Below are positions 1 through 8,700 of a stretch of 64,000 nucleotides of DNA, in pieces. The notes beneath the pieces were generated by a model. It was not told the origin of the DNA, did no database searches, and worked only from the letters and a program-made list of their open reading frames with translations. Source of the DNA: Cyclobacteriaceae bacterium (GTDB lineage Bacteria > Bacteroidota > Bacteroidia > Cytophagales > Cyclobacteriaceae). How positions within the stretch are numbered: position 1 is the stretch's first letter; the number at the start of each line of letters is the position of its first letter. The translations under genes and the position numbers were made by a program. Where the stretch lies: contig JAEUUA010000001.1 in assembly GCA_016787755.1 (NCBI GenBank), positions 124,001-188,000 of the forward strand. Direction: 5' to 3'.

Positions 1-317
1 TGGTAGATGGAAGTAAATGCATCTCTTATTTTACCATCGAGCTAAAAGAAGAAATCCCTACTACGGTAAAAGGAAAATTTGAAAACTGGATTTTTGGGTG
101 TGATATCTGTCAGGATGTGTGCCCATGGAATAGCTTTTCAAAACCACACAACGAAGCGCGTTTTACCCCCCAGCCTGATCTAAAAGATATGACCAAGCGG
201 GACTGGATGGAAATAACGGAAGATGTTTTCCAAAATTTATTTAAAAAATCTGCTTTAAAGCGAGCAAAATTCGAGGGGTTAAAAAAAAACCTTTCCTTCC
301 TTAACCGAAAAAATTAG
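1..317 (+). CDS. queG: Epoxyqueuosine reductase QueG, C-terminal part (5' cut by window)
   Basis: The reading frame is open from base 3 of the window and ends at TAG 315-317, so only about 104 C-terminal residues are present. They contain the motif [11 protein letters not shown] (about residues 33-43 of the visible part), the signature of the second [4Fe-4S] cluster of QueG, and an upstream Cys in KCISY. QueG is a cytosolic cobalamin-dependent Fe-S enzyme that reduces epoxyqueuosine to queuosine in the tRNA wobble position, the last step of queuosine synthesis. The catalytic cobalamin-binding part lies outside the window. An internal ATG at 117 is not the start, because the motif runs across it. 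Confidence 0.93.
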   Translation, partial: VDGSKCISYFTIELKEEIPTTVKGKFENWIFGCDICQDVCPWNSFSKPHNEARFTPQPDLKDMTKRDWMEITEDVFQNLFKKSALKRAKFEGLKKNLSFLNRKN

Positions 318-384
318 AATAATATTAAAATTTCCACCGCAGGTAAATCAACCCTCAAATTTTGACTTTTTATTTAGCTTCATG

Positions 385-413
385 TAAAAAAGTAGTCCCG
401 CAAAAGCGGGACT
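385..413 (-). terminator. Rho-independent terminator
   Basis: A perfect 8-bp stem (394-401 with 406-413, arm AGTCCCGC) closes an AAAA loop. Read on the minus strand it is followed by TACTTTTTTAC, a classical U-tract, so it should end transcription of the small leftward gene at 443-634. The other side (TTAATTTTT, plus strand) could also help end queG transcription, making it partly bidirectional. Confidence 0.85.
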
Positions 414-442
414 TGATAGTTAATTTTTGGGTGCTATAATCT

Positions 443-634
443 TTAAACTCTAACAAAACAACGATTTAAAATCGCTTCATGTTCTCTCGCATAGTTGGCA
501 TAACACCAGCGTTGGAGATCCTGAATTTCTTCTGCTATCAGCATTTTAATAGCCTTACGCAGCTCTTTCTCAAAAAGCCGCGCGTCAAAACTCACACGCG
601 TGAGGATGTTCTTTACATAACTGAGCATCTTCAT
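443..634 (-). CDS. Small conserved hypothetical protein (63 aa)
   Basis: A 63-residue basic protein, mostly helical by composition, with the segment FEKELRKAIKMLIAEEI followed by DLQRWCYANY. I recall small proteins of this pattern in Bacteroidota genomes, but no function is known to me. Support for a real gene is that a strong terminator lies 30 bases beyond its stop and is oriented for this strand, and that no other gene competes for the interval. It stands alone between convergent queG and divergent BatD. Function unknown. Confidence 0.6.
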   Translation of the reverse strand: MKMLSYVKNILTRVSFDARLFEKELRKAIKMLIAEEIQDLQRWCYANYAREHEAILNRCFVRV

Positions 635-766
635 ATTTAAAAAAATTGTAAAGTACGATGTGCAACCGCCCGCCCTGTTGCAACCATGAAATTACAAAAG
701 GAGTTGAAGAGTGAAAAGAAGAATCTATTTTTGTACTCTGCAACACGTTGCGATGCTATTTGCACT

Positions 767-2215
767 ATGAAATTTATACTTAGAACGAGCCAATTTATCT
801 TTTTGTTGTTTTGGGCAAATTATGGGCTCGCGCAAGACAACATCCAAATCACATTAGGCCCTGATGAGATCGGTGAGAATCAGATTTGGACCATTACAGT
901 TACCGTAAATAATGACCGTTTAAAGAATTATGACAATTTTCCTGATATAGAAGGATTTCGCAAGCGAGGCACTTCTACTCAATCACAAACGAGCATCATA
1001 AACGGACAGGTAAGCTCCTCGCAAAGTATTGTAATGAGCTATTTACCAACAAAACAGGGGAGTTTTTCCATTCCCGCATTTAAAATGAAAGTAAATGACC
1101 AGATCATTTCCGTTTCCGGGAAAAAAGTAAAAGTAGGCCCACCTGCTCAAAATCAGCAACGTGATCCCTTTCGAAGTTTTTTTGATCGCGATCCGGCCGA
1201 TGATTTTTTTGGGCGTGGCGAAACCGAATTTGTAGATATCAAGGAAGATGCGTTACTGGCCCTTACTACCAATAAAGATGAAGTTTATGTTGGAGAAGGA
1301 TTTACAACAACATTATCATTTTTGGTAGCAGATAATAACCGAGCGCCTATGCAGTTTCATGACCTGGGCAAACAACTGGCTACAATCCTTAAGAAGTTAA
1401 AACCCGCTAACTGTTGGGAGGAAAATTTTAACATCGAGAATATTGAAGGAGAATTGATCCAGGTGAATGGGAAGGGATATACCCAGTATAAAATTTATCA
1501 GGGCTCGTTCTATCCCCTTAATTCCCAGTCTGTAGAATTTCCAAGTGTTGGTTTGGAGATGATTAAATTTAAGGTGGCTAAAAACCCATCTTTCTTTGGC
1601 CAGAATAGACAAGAAGATTTTAAAACCTTCTATTCTAAGAGCAAGACCGTGAAAGTAAAAGAACTACCAGCCCATCCGTTGAAGGAATCTGTTGGTGTGG
1701 GGGTATATCGATTGGATGAAAAAATTGGTGCTACTGAATTAGAAACCGGACAAAGCGTGTCCTACGAGTTTCGCGTTCTTGGAGAAGGGAATATATCCTC
1801 CATCGAAAAGCCGATCCTCAAAAAAGACAACATCTTTGATTTTTATGAGCCAAACGTAAAGCAAAATATTAACAGGGAACGTGGCCGGGTATCAGGGACT
1901 AAGTCCTTTAACTATTTTATGATTCCAAAAGAACCCGGTACCTATCAGTTAGGTGATTATTTTAATTGGGTATTCTTTAATCCTAACACAAAGAAATATG
2001 ACACGCTGCGTTCTAATTATGTTGTTCATGTAAAAGGTGAGAGTCAAAAAAATCAATTCATTGAAAGTACCAGCCTCGGTTCCTTTTATGATCGGATTGA
2101 TGCCTCCGACAATCGCATGAGGAATTCAAACCAACATAACTGGACAAAAATTGGGTTTAATATCTTCATTGCATTAATGCTTGGTGTGTCTGCTTATCTT
2201 ATCTTCCGCAAATAA
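767..2215 (+). CDS. BatD-like secreted/membrane protein
   Basis: A 482-residue protein with an N-terminal signal peptide (MKFILRTSQFIFLLFWANYGLAQ spans about residues 1-23) and one C-terminal membrane helix (about 460-480) ending in FRK. The body begins with an Ig-like beta domain (DNIQITLGPDEIGENQIW) and has the feature SYLPTKQGSFSIPAF, both typical of the BatD (oxygen tolerance) family, so most of it should face the periplasm. The frame is open from 686, but ATG 767 places the signal peptide at the N terminus and is preferred. BatD genes usually sit in a bat operon with MoxR and VWA proteins; none is adjacent here. The role in stress or envelope assembly is inferred from the family. Confidence 0.8.
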   Translation: MKFILRTSQFIFLLFWANYGLAQDNIQITLGPDEIGENQIWTITVTVNNDRLKNYDNFPDIEGFRKRGTSTQSQTSIINGQVSSSQSIVMSYLPTKQGSFSIPAFKMKVNDQIISVSGKKVKVGPPAQNQQRDPFRSFFDRDPADDFFGRGETEFVDIKEDALLALTTNKDEVYVGEGFTTTLSFLVADNNRAPMQFHDLGKQLATILKKLKPANCWEENFNIENIEGELIQVNGKGYTQYKIYQGSFYPLNSQSVEFPSVGLEMIKFKVAKNPSFFGQNRQEDFKTFYSKSKTVKVKELPAHPLKESVGVGVYRLDEKIGATELETGQSVSYEFRVLGEGNISSIEKPILKKDNIFDFYEPNVKQNINRERGRVSGTKSFNYFMIPKEPGTYQLGDYFNWVFFNPNTKKYDTLRSNYVVHVKGESQKNQFIESTSLGSFYDRIDASDNRMRNSNQHNWTKIGFNIFIALMLGVSAYLIFRK

Positions 2216-2284
2216 TTCGAAATTCAAGGTTAAATATTTAAAACTGAACACTCAATTGCTGAATTTTAAGTTTCTAATTTTTTC
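2216..2284. repeat. AT-rich intergenic repeat, copy A
   Basis: The spacer between BatD and aroC begins at the BatD stop with TAATTCGAAATTCAAGG and ends near CTGAATTTTAAG. The inner parts GAAATTCA and TGAATTTT are partly complementary. The same layout, starting exactly at a stop codon, recurs at 13113-13180 and 40301-40368. It fills the gap before aroC and may form a weak hairpin. Confidence 0.5.
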
Positions 2285-3355
2285 ATGAACTCATACGGAA
2301 CTCTCTTTAAGATCAGCACTTTTGGCGAATCGCATGGTCCGGCTATTGGCGTTATCATTGATGGGTGCCCGGCAGGCCTTACCATTGATGAAGTATTTAT
2401 TCAATCTGAATTGAGCCGCAGGAAGCCCGGTCAATCAAAAATTACCACACAACGCAAGGAAGACGATACGTTCAAAATTTTATCGGGTGTGTTCGAAGGC
2501 CAGTCAACAGGTGCTCCTATTGCCTTGGTCATTGAAAATCAAGATCAGCGCAGCAAAGATTATTCGCACATTCAAAATACGTTTCGCCCTTCTCATGCCG
2601 ATTACACGTACGAAACCAAATACGGAGTTCGAGATTATCGAGGCGGTGGCCGAAGTTCGGCTCGCGAAACTGCAGCTCGCGTTGCCGCAGGCGCAATAGC
2701 AAAGTTGCTGTTAAAAAAATCTGGTATTGATATCAATGGGTTTGTTTCACAAGTGGGTGATTTAAAATCACCTCCTTATACACAACTCGATCTTTCAAAA
2801 ACTGAAGACAATATTGTGCGCTGCCCTGATTCGGCCACAGCCGCAAAAATGATTGCACTCATTGATCAGGTTCGGTTAGATCGTGATACAATTGGTGGTG
2901 TGGTGACATGCGTAATTAAAAATTCACCGGTAGGATTAGGCGAACCGGTTTTTGATAAGCTGCATGCTGAATTGGGCAAGGCCATGTTAAGTATTAATGC
3001 TGTAAAAGGATTTGAATATGGAAGTGGATTTGCTGGAGTAGCCCTACGAGGCTCACAGCACAACGATGAGTTTGTAAATGAAGGAGGTCGAATCCGAACA
3101 AAAACAAATTACTCTGGTGGCATTCAAGGTGGCATTAGCAATGGCGAGGATATCTATTTTAATGTAGCCTTTAAGCCCGTTGCTACTATTATGCAAGATC
3201 AACAAAGTGTAGACAAAGAGGGTAATGAAACAACCGTATCTGGAAAAGGAAGGCATGATCCGTGTGTGGTGCCCAGAGCTGTACCGATTGTAGAAGCGAT
3301 GGCAGCATTAGTTCTTGCCGACTTTTTATTAAGAAGTAAAGTGTCTCAGATTTAA
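2285..3355 (+). CDS. aroC: Chorismate synthase
   Basis: Full-length chorismate synthase (356 aa; the family is usually about 350-390). It converts 5-enolpyruvylshikimate-3-phosphate to chorismate using reduced FMN, the last common step to the aromatic amino acids, in the cytosol. Visible signatures are [10 protein letters not shown] at residues 13-22, [15 protein letters not shown] near 100-114, [18 protein letters not shown] near 119-136, and the C-terminal [16 protein letters not shown]. It follows BatD by 69 bases, which are filled by a repeat element, and is followed by a symporter on the same strand. Nothing abnormal in length or motifs. Confidence 0.97.
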   Translation: MNSYGTLFKISTFGESHGPAIGVIIDGCPAGLTIDEVFIQSELSRRKPGQSKITTQRKEDDTFKILSGVFEGQSTGAPIALVIENQDQRSKDYSHIQNTFRPSHADYTYETKYGVRDYRGGGRSSARETAARVAAGAIAKLLLKKSGIDINGFVSQVGDLKSPPYTQLDLSKTEDNIVRCPDSATAAKMIALIDQVRLDRDTIGGVVTCVIKNSPVGLGEPVFDKLHAELGKAMLSINAVKGFEYGSGFAGVALRGSQHNDEFVNEGGRIRTKTNYSGGIQGGISNGEDIYFNVAFKPVATIMQDQQSVDKEGNETTVSGKGRHDPCVVPRAVPIVEAMAALVLADFLLRSKVSQI

Positions 3356-3456
3356 TTTTCATAGATACTCTCGTAAATCATTCGGTCTTGTTCTCCGTTC
3401 GTCAATTAAACAAGATTTGAGTCGGGTTTTTTTCTCATTCCTGTTACATTTAAAGA

Positions 3457-4764
3457 ATGAAGAAGAAAAAATTGCCGCTCTATGCAAAAATTTTAATTGG
3501 CATGACTCTGGGGCTTGCCTGGGGTCTTTCTGCAAGCGCACTTGGCATGGCAGAGTTTACGCAAGACTGGATAAAGCCATTTGGTACCATCTTCATCAAT
3601 TGCTTAAAACTTATTGCCGTTCCATTGATCATTGTATCTCTTGTCGATGGGGTTTCTAATTTATCGGATGTTTCCAAGCTTTCGCGTATTGGTGGAAAAA
3701 CAATTGGGCTTTATATGCTCACCACGGTTTTTGCCATTACACTCGGGTTAATTTTAGTAAACATCATCCAACCTGGTAAACTTCTCTCTGCCGAAAGAAG
3801 GGATTCTTTGCGCGAAACTTTCGCTGCTGATTTAGATCAAAGCATTACGGCTGCTCATGCGCCTGCCCGAAGCGGCCCTTTGCAACCTTTGGTAGATGTG
3901 GTACCTGAAAATTTCTTCCATGCCGCCAGCAACAATACCAATATGCTGCAAGTGATTTTTTTCTCTATTCTCTTTGGGGTAGCGATGATTCTCTCGAACA
4001 AACAGAAAATTCAACCGGTTAAAAATTTCTTTGATGGTGCCAATGAAATCATTCTAAGTATTGTAGATATTATTATGAGATACGCGCCTGTTGGTGTTTT
4101 TGCGTTGTTAGCCAGTTTATCCATTGACATGGAGTTAATGAAAGCCTTGTCTGTTTACAGTTTAAATGTTGTCTTGGGCTTGGCTATCATGATTTTTATA
4201 CTCTACCCTACCTTGTTGAAATTTTTTACCAAAATTAAATACAAAGAGTTTCTTCGTGCGATCTTGCCTGCGCAAATCCTGGCATTCTCGACCAGCTCAA
4301 GTGCTGCTACGTTACCCGTAACCATGGACTGTGCTGAAAAAAATCTTGGTATTTCGGAGGAAGTATCGAGTTTCGTATTACCTCTCGGTGCTACAATCAA
4401 TATGGATGGAACAAGTATTCATCAAGGAATCTCTGCCGTTTTTATTGCGCAGGCATTTGGTATCGATCTCTCATTGATGCAACAGCTTACCATTTTACTT
4501 ACCGCAGTATTAGCTTCTATTGGAGCCGCTGCCGTACCGGGAGCTGGCATCATCATGTTAATTATAGTATTAGAATCTGTTGGTCTTGACCCAGCCGGGT
4601 TGGCGTTAATTTTGGCTGTTGACCGGCCGTTAGACATGCTAAGAACTGCGGTGAATATTACCGGTGATTCAACCGTAGCCAGTATTGTCGCTACCAGTGA
4701 AGGAGAACTAAACATAGCCATTGCTAACGATCCAACAACTACTATTAATTCCTCCGTCAGTTAA
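3457..4764 (+). CDS. Dicarboxylate/amino acid:cation symporter (DAACS), Na+-type
   Basis: A 435-residue multi-pass inner-membrane transporter of the glutamate/aspartate symporter family. The re-entrant loop HP1 has the serine-rich motif STSSSAATLP (about residues 279-287), TM7 has the cation motif NMDGT (315-319), and TM8 reads DRPLDMLRTAVNITGD (from about 389). All TM8 residues that bind substrate and cation in GltPh (Asp390, Asp394, Arg397, Asn401, Asp405 equivalents) are present, which favours Na+-coupled uptake of an acidic amino acid. It is followed 104 bases later by a diverged paralogue on the same strand. Substrate assignment is inference. Confidence 0.9.
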   Translation: MKKKKLPLYAKILIGMTLGLAWGLSASALGMAEFTQDWIKPFGTIFINCLKLIAVPLIIVSLVDGVSNLSDVSKLSRIGGKTIGLYMLTTVFAITLGLILVNIIQPGKLLSAERRDSLRETFAADLDQSITAAHAPARSGPLQPLVDVVPENFFHAASNNTNMLQVIFFSILFGVAMILSNKQKIQPVKNFFDGANEIILSIVDIIMRYAPVGVFALLASLSIDMELMKALSVYSLNVVLGLAIMIFILYPTLLKFFTKIKYKEFLRAILPAQILAFSTSSSAATLPVTMDCAEKNLGISEEVSSFVLPLGATINMDGTSIHQGISAVFIAQAFGIDLSLMQQLTILLTAVLASIGAAAVPGAGIIMLIIVLESVGLDPAGLALILAVDRPLDMLRTAVNITGDSTVASIVATSEGELNIAIANDPTTTINSSVS

Positions 4765-4868
4765 TCGATTCCTTACATGATCAGGATCACGCTCCTCCAG
4801 TATTTCGCTTGGAAATAAAAGTGATTATCAAATCATTTATATTGCTGATCATAATTACTTTCTAAACT

Positions 4869-6281
4869 ATGGCTGGAGTTCCACACCCTCAGAAAAAAAG
4901 CAAGCTTACCCTATATATTATCATTAGTTTAATTGCAGGAATTGCCGTTGGCTTTGGCCTCAATAAAAGTTACTTGCTTACAGATAATCAAGCACTTGTA
5001 AATACTGACCTCGCCATCCGGGAAGTACAAGAACAATTGAAGCAAACCACCGACAGTGTGGTTTTAGTGCACCTGGAAAGTAAAAAGAAGGATCTTAGCA
5101 AACAGCGAGGAGCTATTTTAGCAGCACGTGATAAAAAGGTTGAACCCTTTTCTCTTTTGGCCGACATTTTTTTGAGAATGATTAAAATGATCGTTGCTCC
5201 GCTTGTATTCACTACCCTGGTAGTGGGCGTAGCCAAACTTGGCGATATCAGTGCGGTCGGTCGAATTGGCGGTAAAACTTTGGTGTGGTTTGTAGGGGCC
5301 TCCCTGATGAGTTTGTTACTGGGAATGCTGCTGGTGAACATCTTCGAACCGGGTATAGCCATGAACTTGCCCCTGCCTGAGGCTGGGGATGTTCCTGGAA
5401 TTGCAAGTAGCGGACTTTCGCTAAAAGTTTTTCTTTATCATGTTTTTCCAAGCAGTGTAATCGATGCAATGGCAAAAAATGAAATTCTACAAATCGTTGT
5501 GTTTTCAATCTTCTTCGGGGTAGCTACTGCCGGAATTGGGGAACAAGGTAAAGTGGTCATTACTTTTATGGACGCCTGCGCCCATGTCATTTTAAGATTG
5601 ACTGGTTATGTTATGATGTTTGCCCCCTTAGCTGTTTTTGGAGCCATGACAGCGATCATTGCCCAACAAGGAGTAACCATTTTAAAAACCTATTCAATCT
5701 TCATTAGCGAATTTTACTTTGGTTTAGCAATCCTTTGGGTGATTTTAGCATTAGCCGGGTCACTGTTTATTGGGAAAAGAATTTTTAATCTTCTCAAACG
5801 AATCAAAGAACCTATTCTTCTTGCTTTCAGTACCAGTAGCAGCGAGGCTGCATTTCCAAAAACACTGGAAGAACTGGAGCGATTTGGTTGCAAAGATAAA
5901 ATAGTAAGTTTTGTTCTGCCTCTAGGTTATTCCTTTAACCTGGATGGGAGCATGATGTACATGACTTTCGCCTCCCTATTCATAGCGCAATCCTACGGCA
6001 TGCACATACCGCTCGCCACTCAACTCAGCATGTTGTTGGTTCTTATGCTAACGAGTAAGGGAATTGCAGGTGTGCCCCGTGCCTCTCTAGTGGTTATTGC
6101 CGGAACGCTGGCAACATTTAATATCCCCGAAGCTGGATTAGCCCTGTTGCTTGGGATTGATCCACTGTTAGATATGGGCAGAAGTGCCACCAATGTGGTT
6201 GGAAATAGCGTTGCAACAGTTGTTGTAAGCAAATGGGAAAATGCCCTTGGCAATCCTTTACCGGAAGGAAGCGAACTTTAA
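4869..6281 (+). CDS. Dicarboxylate/amino acid:cation symporter (DAACS), second paralogue
   Basis: A 470-residue member of the same family. HP1 reads STSSSEAAFP (about 318-327), the TM7 cation motif is NLDGS instead of NMDGT, and TM8 reads IDPLLDMGRSATNVVGN, with Asn where GltPh has the Na+ ligand Asp405. That change occurs in proton-coupled and DctA-like members, so coupling ion and substrate may differ from the upstream paralogue. A charged, helix-forming insert of about 50 residues (about 38-87, rich in Lys, Glu and Gln) separates TM1 and TM2 and should lie outside the membrane. The tandem pair may be co-transcribed. Confidence 0.88.
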   Translation: MAGVPHPQKKSKLTLYIIISLIAGIAVGFGLNKSYLLTDNQALVNTDLAIREVQEQLKQTTDSVVLVHLESKKKDLSKQRGAILAARDKKVEPFSLLADIFLRMIKMIVAPLVFTTLVVGVAKLGDISAVGRIGGKTLVWFVGASLMSLLLGMLLVNIFEPGIAMNLPLPEAGDVPGIASSGLSLKVFLYHVFPSSVIDAMAKNEILQIVVFSIFFGVATAGIGEQGKVVITFMDACAHVILRLTGYVMMFAPLAVFGAMTAIIAQQGVTILKTYSIFISEFYFGLAILWVILALAGSLFIGKRIFNLLKRIKEPILLAFSTSSSEAAFPKTLEELERFGCKDKIVSFVLPLGYSFNLDGSMMYMTFASLFIAQSYGMHIPLATQLSMLLVLMLTSKGIAGVPRASLVVIAGTLATFNIPEAGLALLLGIDPLLDMGRSATNVVGNSVATVVVSKWENALGNPLPEGSEL

Positions 6282-6286
6282 ATTCT

Positions 6287-6294
6287 TAACTTTG
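6287..6294 (+). promoter_or_regulatory. Putative Bacteroidota -7 box (TAACTTTG)
   Basis: TAACTTTG matches the Bacteroidota sigma-A -7 consensus TAnnTTTG and lies 24 bases before the ATG of the Nfu gene. No clear TTTG -33 element is seen at 19-21 bases upstream. It would give the Nfu/phosphatase pair its own start just after the second symporter. Confidence 0.4.
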
Positions 6295-6317
6295 TTAGTC
6301 TTAGAAACCATACAGTC

Positions 6318-6893
6318 ATGTTGAAAGCAGCACCCAAAAACATTCATATTTATCTGGAGTCAAATCCTAACCCCAATTCATTAAAGTTTGTAGTAAATGA
6401 CGTGCTCATTCCGGAGGGACTTAGTTTTGATTTTCCGACACCTGCCGATGCAGAAGAAGCTCCGTTAGCACAAGAACTTTTTATGTATCCGTTTGTAGAT
6501 CGCGTTTTTTATGCAAATAATTTTATTACGGTAACTAAAAAAGAGGAAGTTGAATGGATGGAAGTTCAGGAGACGCTTAAAAATCATATCAAGACTTTTC
6601 TGGAATCAGGAAAACTGATTTTGGATATGAAGGCTCCAGTTGCGCATGAGCAAGAGGAGACTGAGGTGGTTAAAAAAATAAAAACCATTTTAGATGAATA
6701 CATACGCCCGGCTGTTGAGCAGGATGGAGGTGCCATCACCTTTCATTCCTATCTTAATAAACAAGTTACTGTAATGTTGCAGGGTTCTTGCAGTGGCTGT
6801 CCGTCATCAACAGTAACCCTAAAAGCGGGTATCGAAAATCTTTTTAAAAAAATGATGCCGGAAGAAGTAGAATCTGTGGAGGCGTTAGGATAA
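6318..6893 (+). CDS. Nfu-type Fe-S cluster scaffold/carrier protein
   Basis: 191 residues with two domains. The N-terminal Nfu domain starts with the typical ESNPNPNSLKFVVN (about 14-27). The C-terminal NifU-like domain (about 115-185) contains VEQDGGAITFHSY and the cluster-binding GSCSGCPSS (about 155-163), whose CxxC binds a [4Fe-4S] cluster at a dimer interface. Such proteins take clusters from the SUF or ISC assembly system and hand them to apo-enzymes in the cytosol. A -7-like box sits just upstream. The following gene starts 9 bases after the stop, so they may share a transcript, although the functions do not obviously link. Confidence 0.93.
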   Translation: MLKAAPKNIHIYLESNPNPNSLKFVVNDVLIPEGLSFDFPTPADAEEAPLAQELFMYPFVDRVFYANNFITVTKKEEVEWMEVQETLKNHIKTFLESGKLILDMKAPVAHEQEETEVVKKIKTILDEYIRPAVEQDGGAITFHSYLNKQVTVMLQGSCSGCPSSTVTLKAGIENLFKKMMPEEVESVEALG

Positions 6894-6902
6894 TCATTTA
6901 GC

Positions 6903-7739
6903 GTGAAAGGGTTCATCTTTCTTCTTTTGACGACCATGTCATTATCAGGATTGAGCCAAACGGTGACTGTGATGAGTTACAATATCCGGTTGGATACAAA
7001 AGCTGATGGTGTAAATCAATGGGGAAATCGAATTGAAAAAGTAAGTGACCTGATCAAGAAACACAATCCTGATTTACTGGGAGTGCAAGAGGCACTCCAT
7101 AATCAAATGCTGGACTTGCAAAAGCATTTGCCCAACTATCAATTTGTTGGCGTGGCCCGCGATGATGGCAAAGAGAAAGGTGAATATTCTGCCATCTTTT
7201 ATAAGAAGGATAAATTTGACGTTCTAAAGCAAAATACATTTTGGCTTTCCGAATCTCCCACCGTACCCGGAAGTAAAAGCTGGGACGCTGCCATAACCCG
7301 AGTGGTAACTTTTTCTGTTCTGAAAGAGAAAAGCAGTGGGAAATCATTTATTTATGCAAACACACACTTTGATCATATGGGTGAAGAGGCCCGAAAAAAT
7401 AGCGCAAACGCCATCAAACAGCTGCTGCTTGATTTTATGAAAGGGTATAAAGAAATACCGGCCCTTGTTTCCGGGGATTTTAATTCAGAACCAACCGATG
7501 AACCTTACCTCAACATGATCAATGGCAAAAAGATTGTGTTAGCCGATGCACGACCTGCAACGGATTTAACCGGAACATTTTGTGGGTTTGAGGTGGATAA
7601 AATAGCGTGCAGAACGATTGACTATATTTTTCACTCAGCACAATGGAAAGCGAGCCATTATAAAGTGATACAAGATCATGATGGAAAATTCTATCCTTCA
7701 GATCATTTGCCGGTAATGGCAACCTTTACTCAGAAATAA
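6903..7739 (+). CDS. Secreted endonuclease/exonuclease/phosphatase family protein
   Basis: 278 residues beginning at GTG 6903 with a signal peptide (about residues 1-19, ending LSGLSQ). The fold is that of the Mg2+-dependent endonuclease/exonuclease/phosphatase superfamily. Visible motifs are VMSYNIRLD, GVQEAL (metal-binding Glu), NTHFDHMGEEAR, SGDFNSEP (Asp and Asn of the active site) and SDHLPVMATF (the Asp-His pair). These cleave phosphate diesters in nucleic acids, or phosphate esters in lipids and sugars; the signal peptide means it acts outside the cytosol, so nutrient scavenging is plausible but unproven. Its stop abuts the stop of the convergent exporter gene with no spacer. Confidence 0.88.
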   Translation: MKGFIFLLLTTMSLSGLSQTVTVMSYNIRLDTKADGVNQWGNRIEKVSDLIKKHNPDLLGVQEALHNQMLDLQKHLPNYQFVGVARDDGKEKGEYSAIFYKKDKFDVLKQNTFWLSESPTVPGSKSWDAAITRVVTFSVLKEKSSGKSFIYANTHFDHMGEEARKNSANAIKQLLLDFMKGYKEIPALVSGDFNSEPTDEPYLNMINGKKIVLADARPATDLTGTFCGFEVDKIACRTIDYIFHSAQWKASHYKVIQDHDGKFYPSDHLPVMATFTQK

Positions 7740-8621
7740 TTATTTTCTCTTATTCGCCAGATAAACTCCACCTAATATGGCAGCCATGCCAATGAAGTGG
7801 CCCACGAATAATTTCTCGCCATCAATTACACCCCACATAACGGCTACAATAGGCATAATGTAAGTAACTGAGCTTGCAAAGAGGGGTGTTGAAATACTTA
7901 GCAATTTCACAAACATTAAATTGGCGATGGCCGTACTCATTAGTGCCAATAAAGTAATAAATCCAAATGCCCGCCACGCACCCGGCTCAGTTGTTAGAAC
8001 GGTTGTAAAATCGGTCAATCCAAAAAGATAAACTGCCGCCAACGGACCAATAAATAAAAGTGACACACTGGTGATGGTAAGCGACCCCAAATCATGAATT
8101 TTAAACTTCACCCAATTCAGGTTTGCACCATACAACGCGCATGCCGCCACAATCAGCAACGCATAGAGATTAAACCCGGTGATCGAACTACCGCTTCGCG
8201 ATAAGGCTAACAATATTGTTCCCGTAAAGGAGATTATGATACCCACAATGGCTATGCCTCTAAATCGTTGTGTAAAAAACAACGCGCCAATAATCATGGT
8301 CCATAATGGTGAGAGCGTATTTAAAATTCCCGCCAGGGAACTATTGAGTTGTGTTTGTGCCCAGGCAAATAGGAAAGCTGGAAAAAATATTCCCATTAAT
8401 CCCGACATCAATAATTTAAAATGATCGCCTTGTTTCAATTGCCTTAGTCTGGGCAATGCCAATGGCAAAAGAAAAAGTGAAGCAGCCGTTACCCGCAAAG
8501 CCCCTACTACATCAGGAGCAAATACTTTTAACCCTTGCTTAATTAAGATGAAGGATGTTCCCCAAATCAATGACAGGATGATCAATAAAAAAATGGCTGT
8601 AAAATTTTTCTGCGAGGACAT
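7740..8621 (-). CDS. EamA/DMT-family transporter
   Basis: 293 residues made of about ten hydrophobic helices in two similar halves, each an EamA domain. The first begins SLIWGTSFILIKQGLK, the second follows about residue 150 (NLYALLIVAACALYGANLNWVK). The C terminus ends AILGGVYLANKRK. Drug/metabolite transporters of this type are usually inner-membrane exporters of amino acids or other small metabolites; substrate cannot be read from sequence. It lies head-to-tail downstream of dusB on the same strand, with a 79-base gap. Confidence 0.88.
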   Translation of the reverse strand: MSSQKNFTAIFLLIILSLIWGTSFILIKQGLKVFAPDVVGALRVTAASLFLLPLALPRLRQLKQGDHFKLLMSGLMGIFFPAFLFAWAQTQLNSSLAGILNTLSPLWTMIIGALFFTQRFRGIAIVGIIISFTGTILLALSRSGSSITGFNLYALLIVAACALYGANLNWVKFKIHDLGSLTITSVSLLFIGPLAAVYLFGLTDFTTVLTTEPGAWRAFGFITLLALMSTAIANLMFVKLLSISTPLFASSVTYIMPIVAVMWGVIDGEKLFVGHFIGMAAILGGVYLANKRK

Positions 8622-8700
8622 TTTTGATTGTACTGGGTTGGCAAGCGCGCAAAGAAAGATATTCCCAAAAGGAATTCAAATGTGTTTCCTGGCTAATTTT

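Noticed and set aside
4988..5362. 124-residue open frame on the minus strand inside the second symporter gene
   Set aside because: Antisense to a clear membrane transporter; no independent support.
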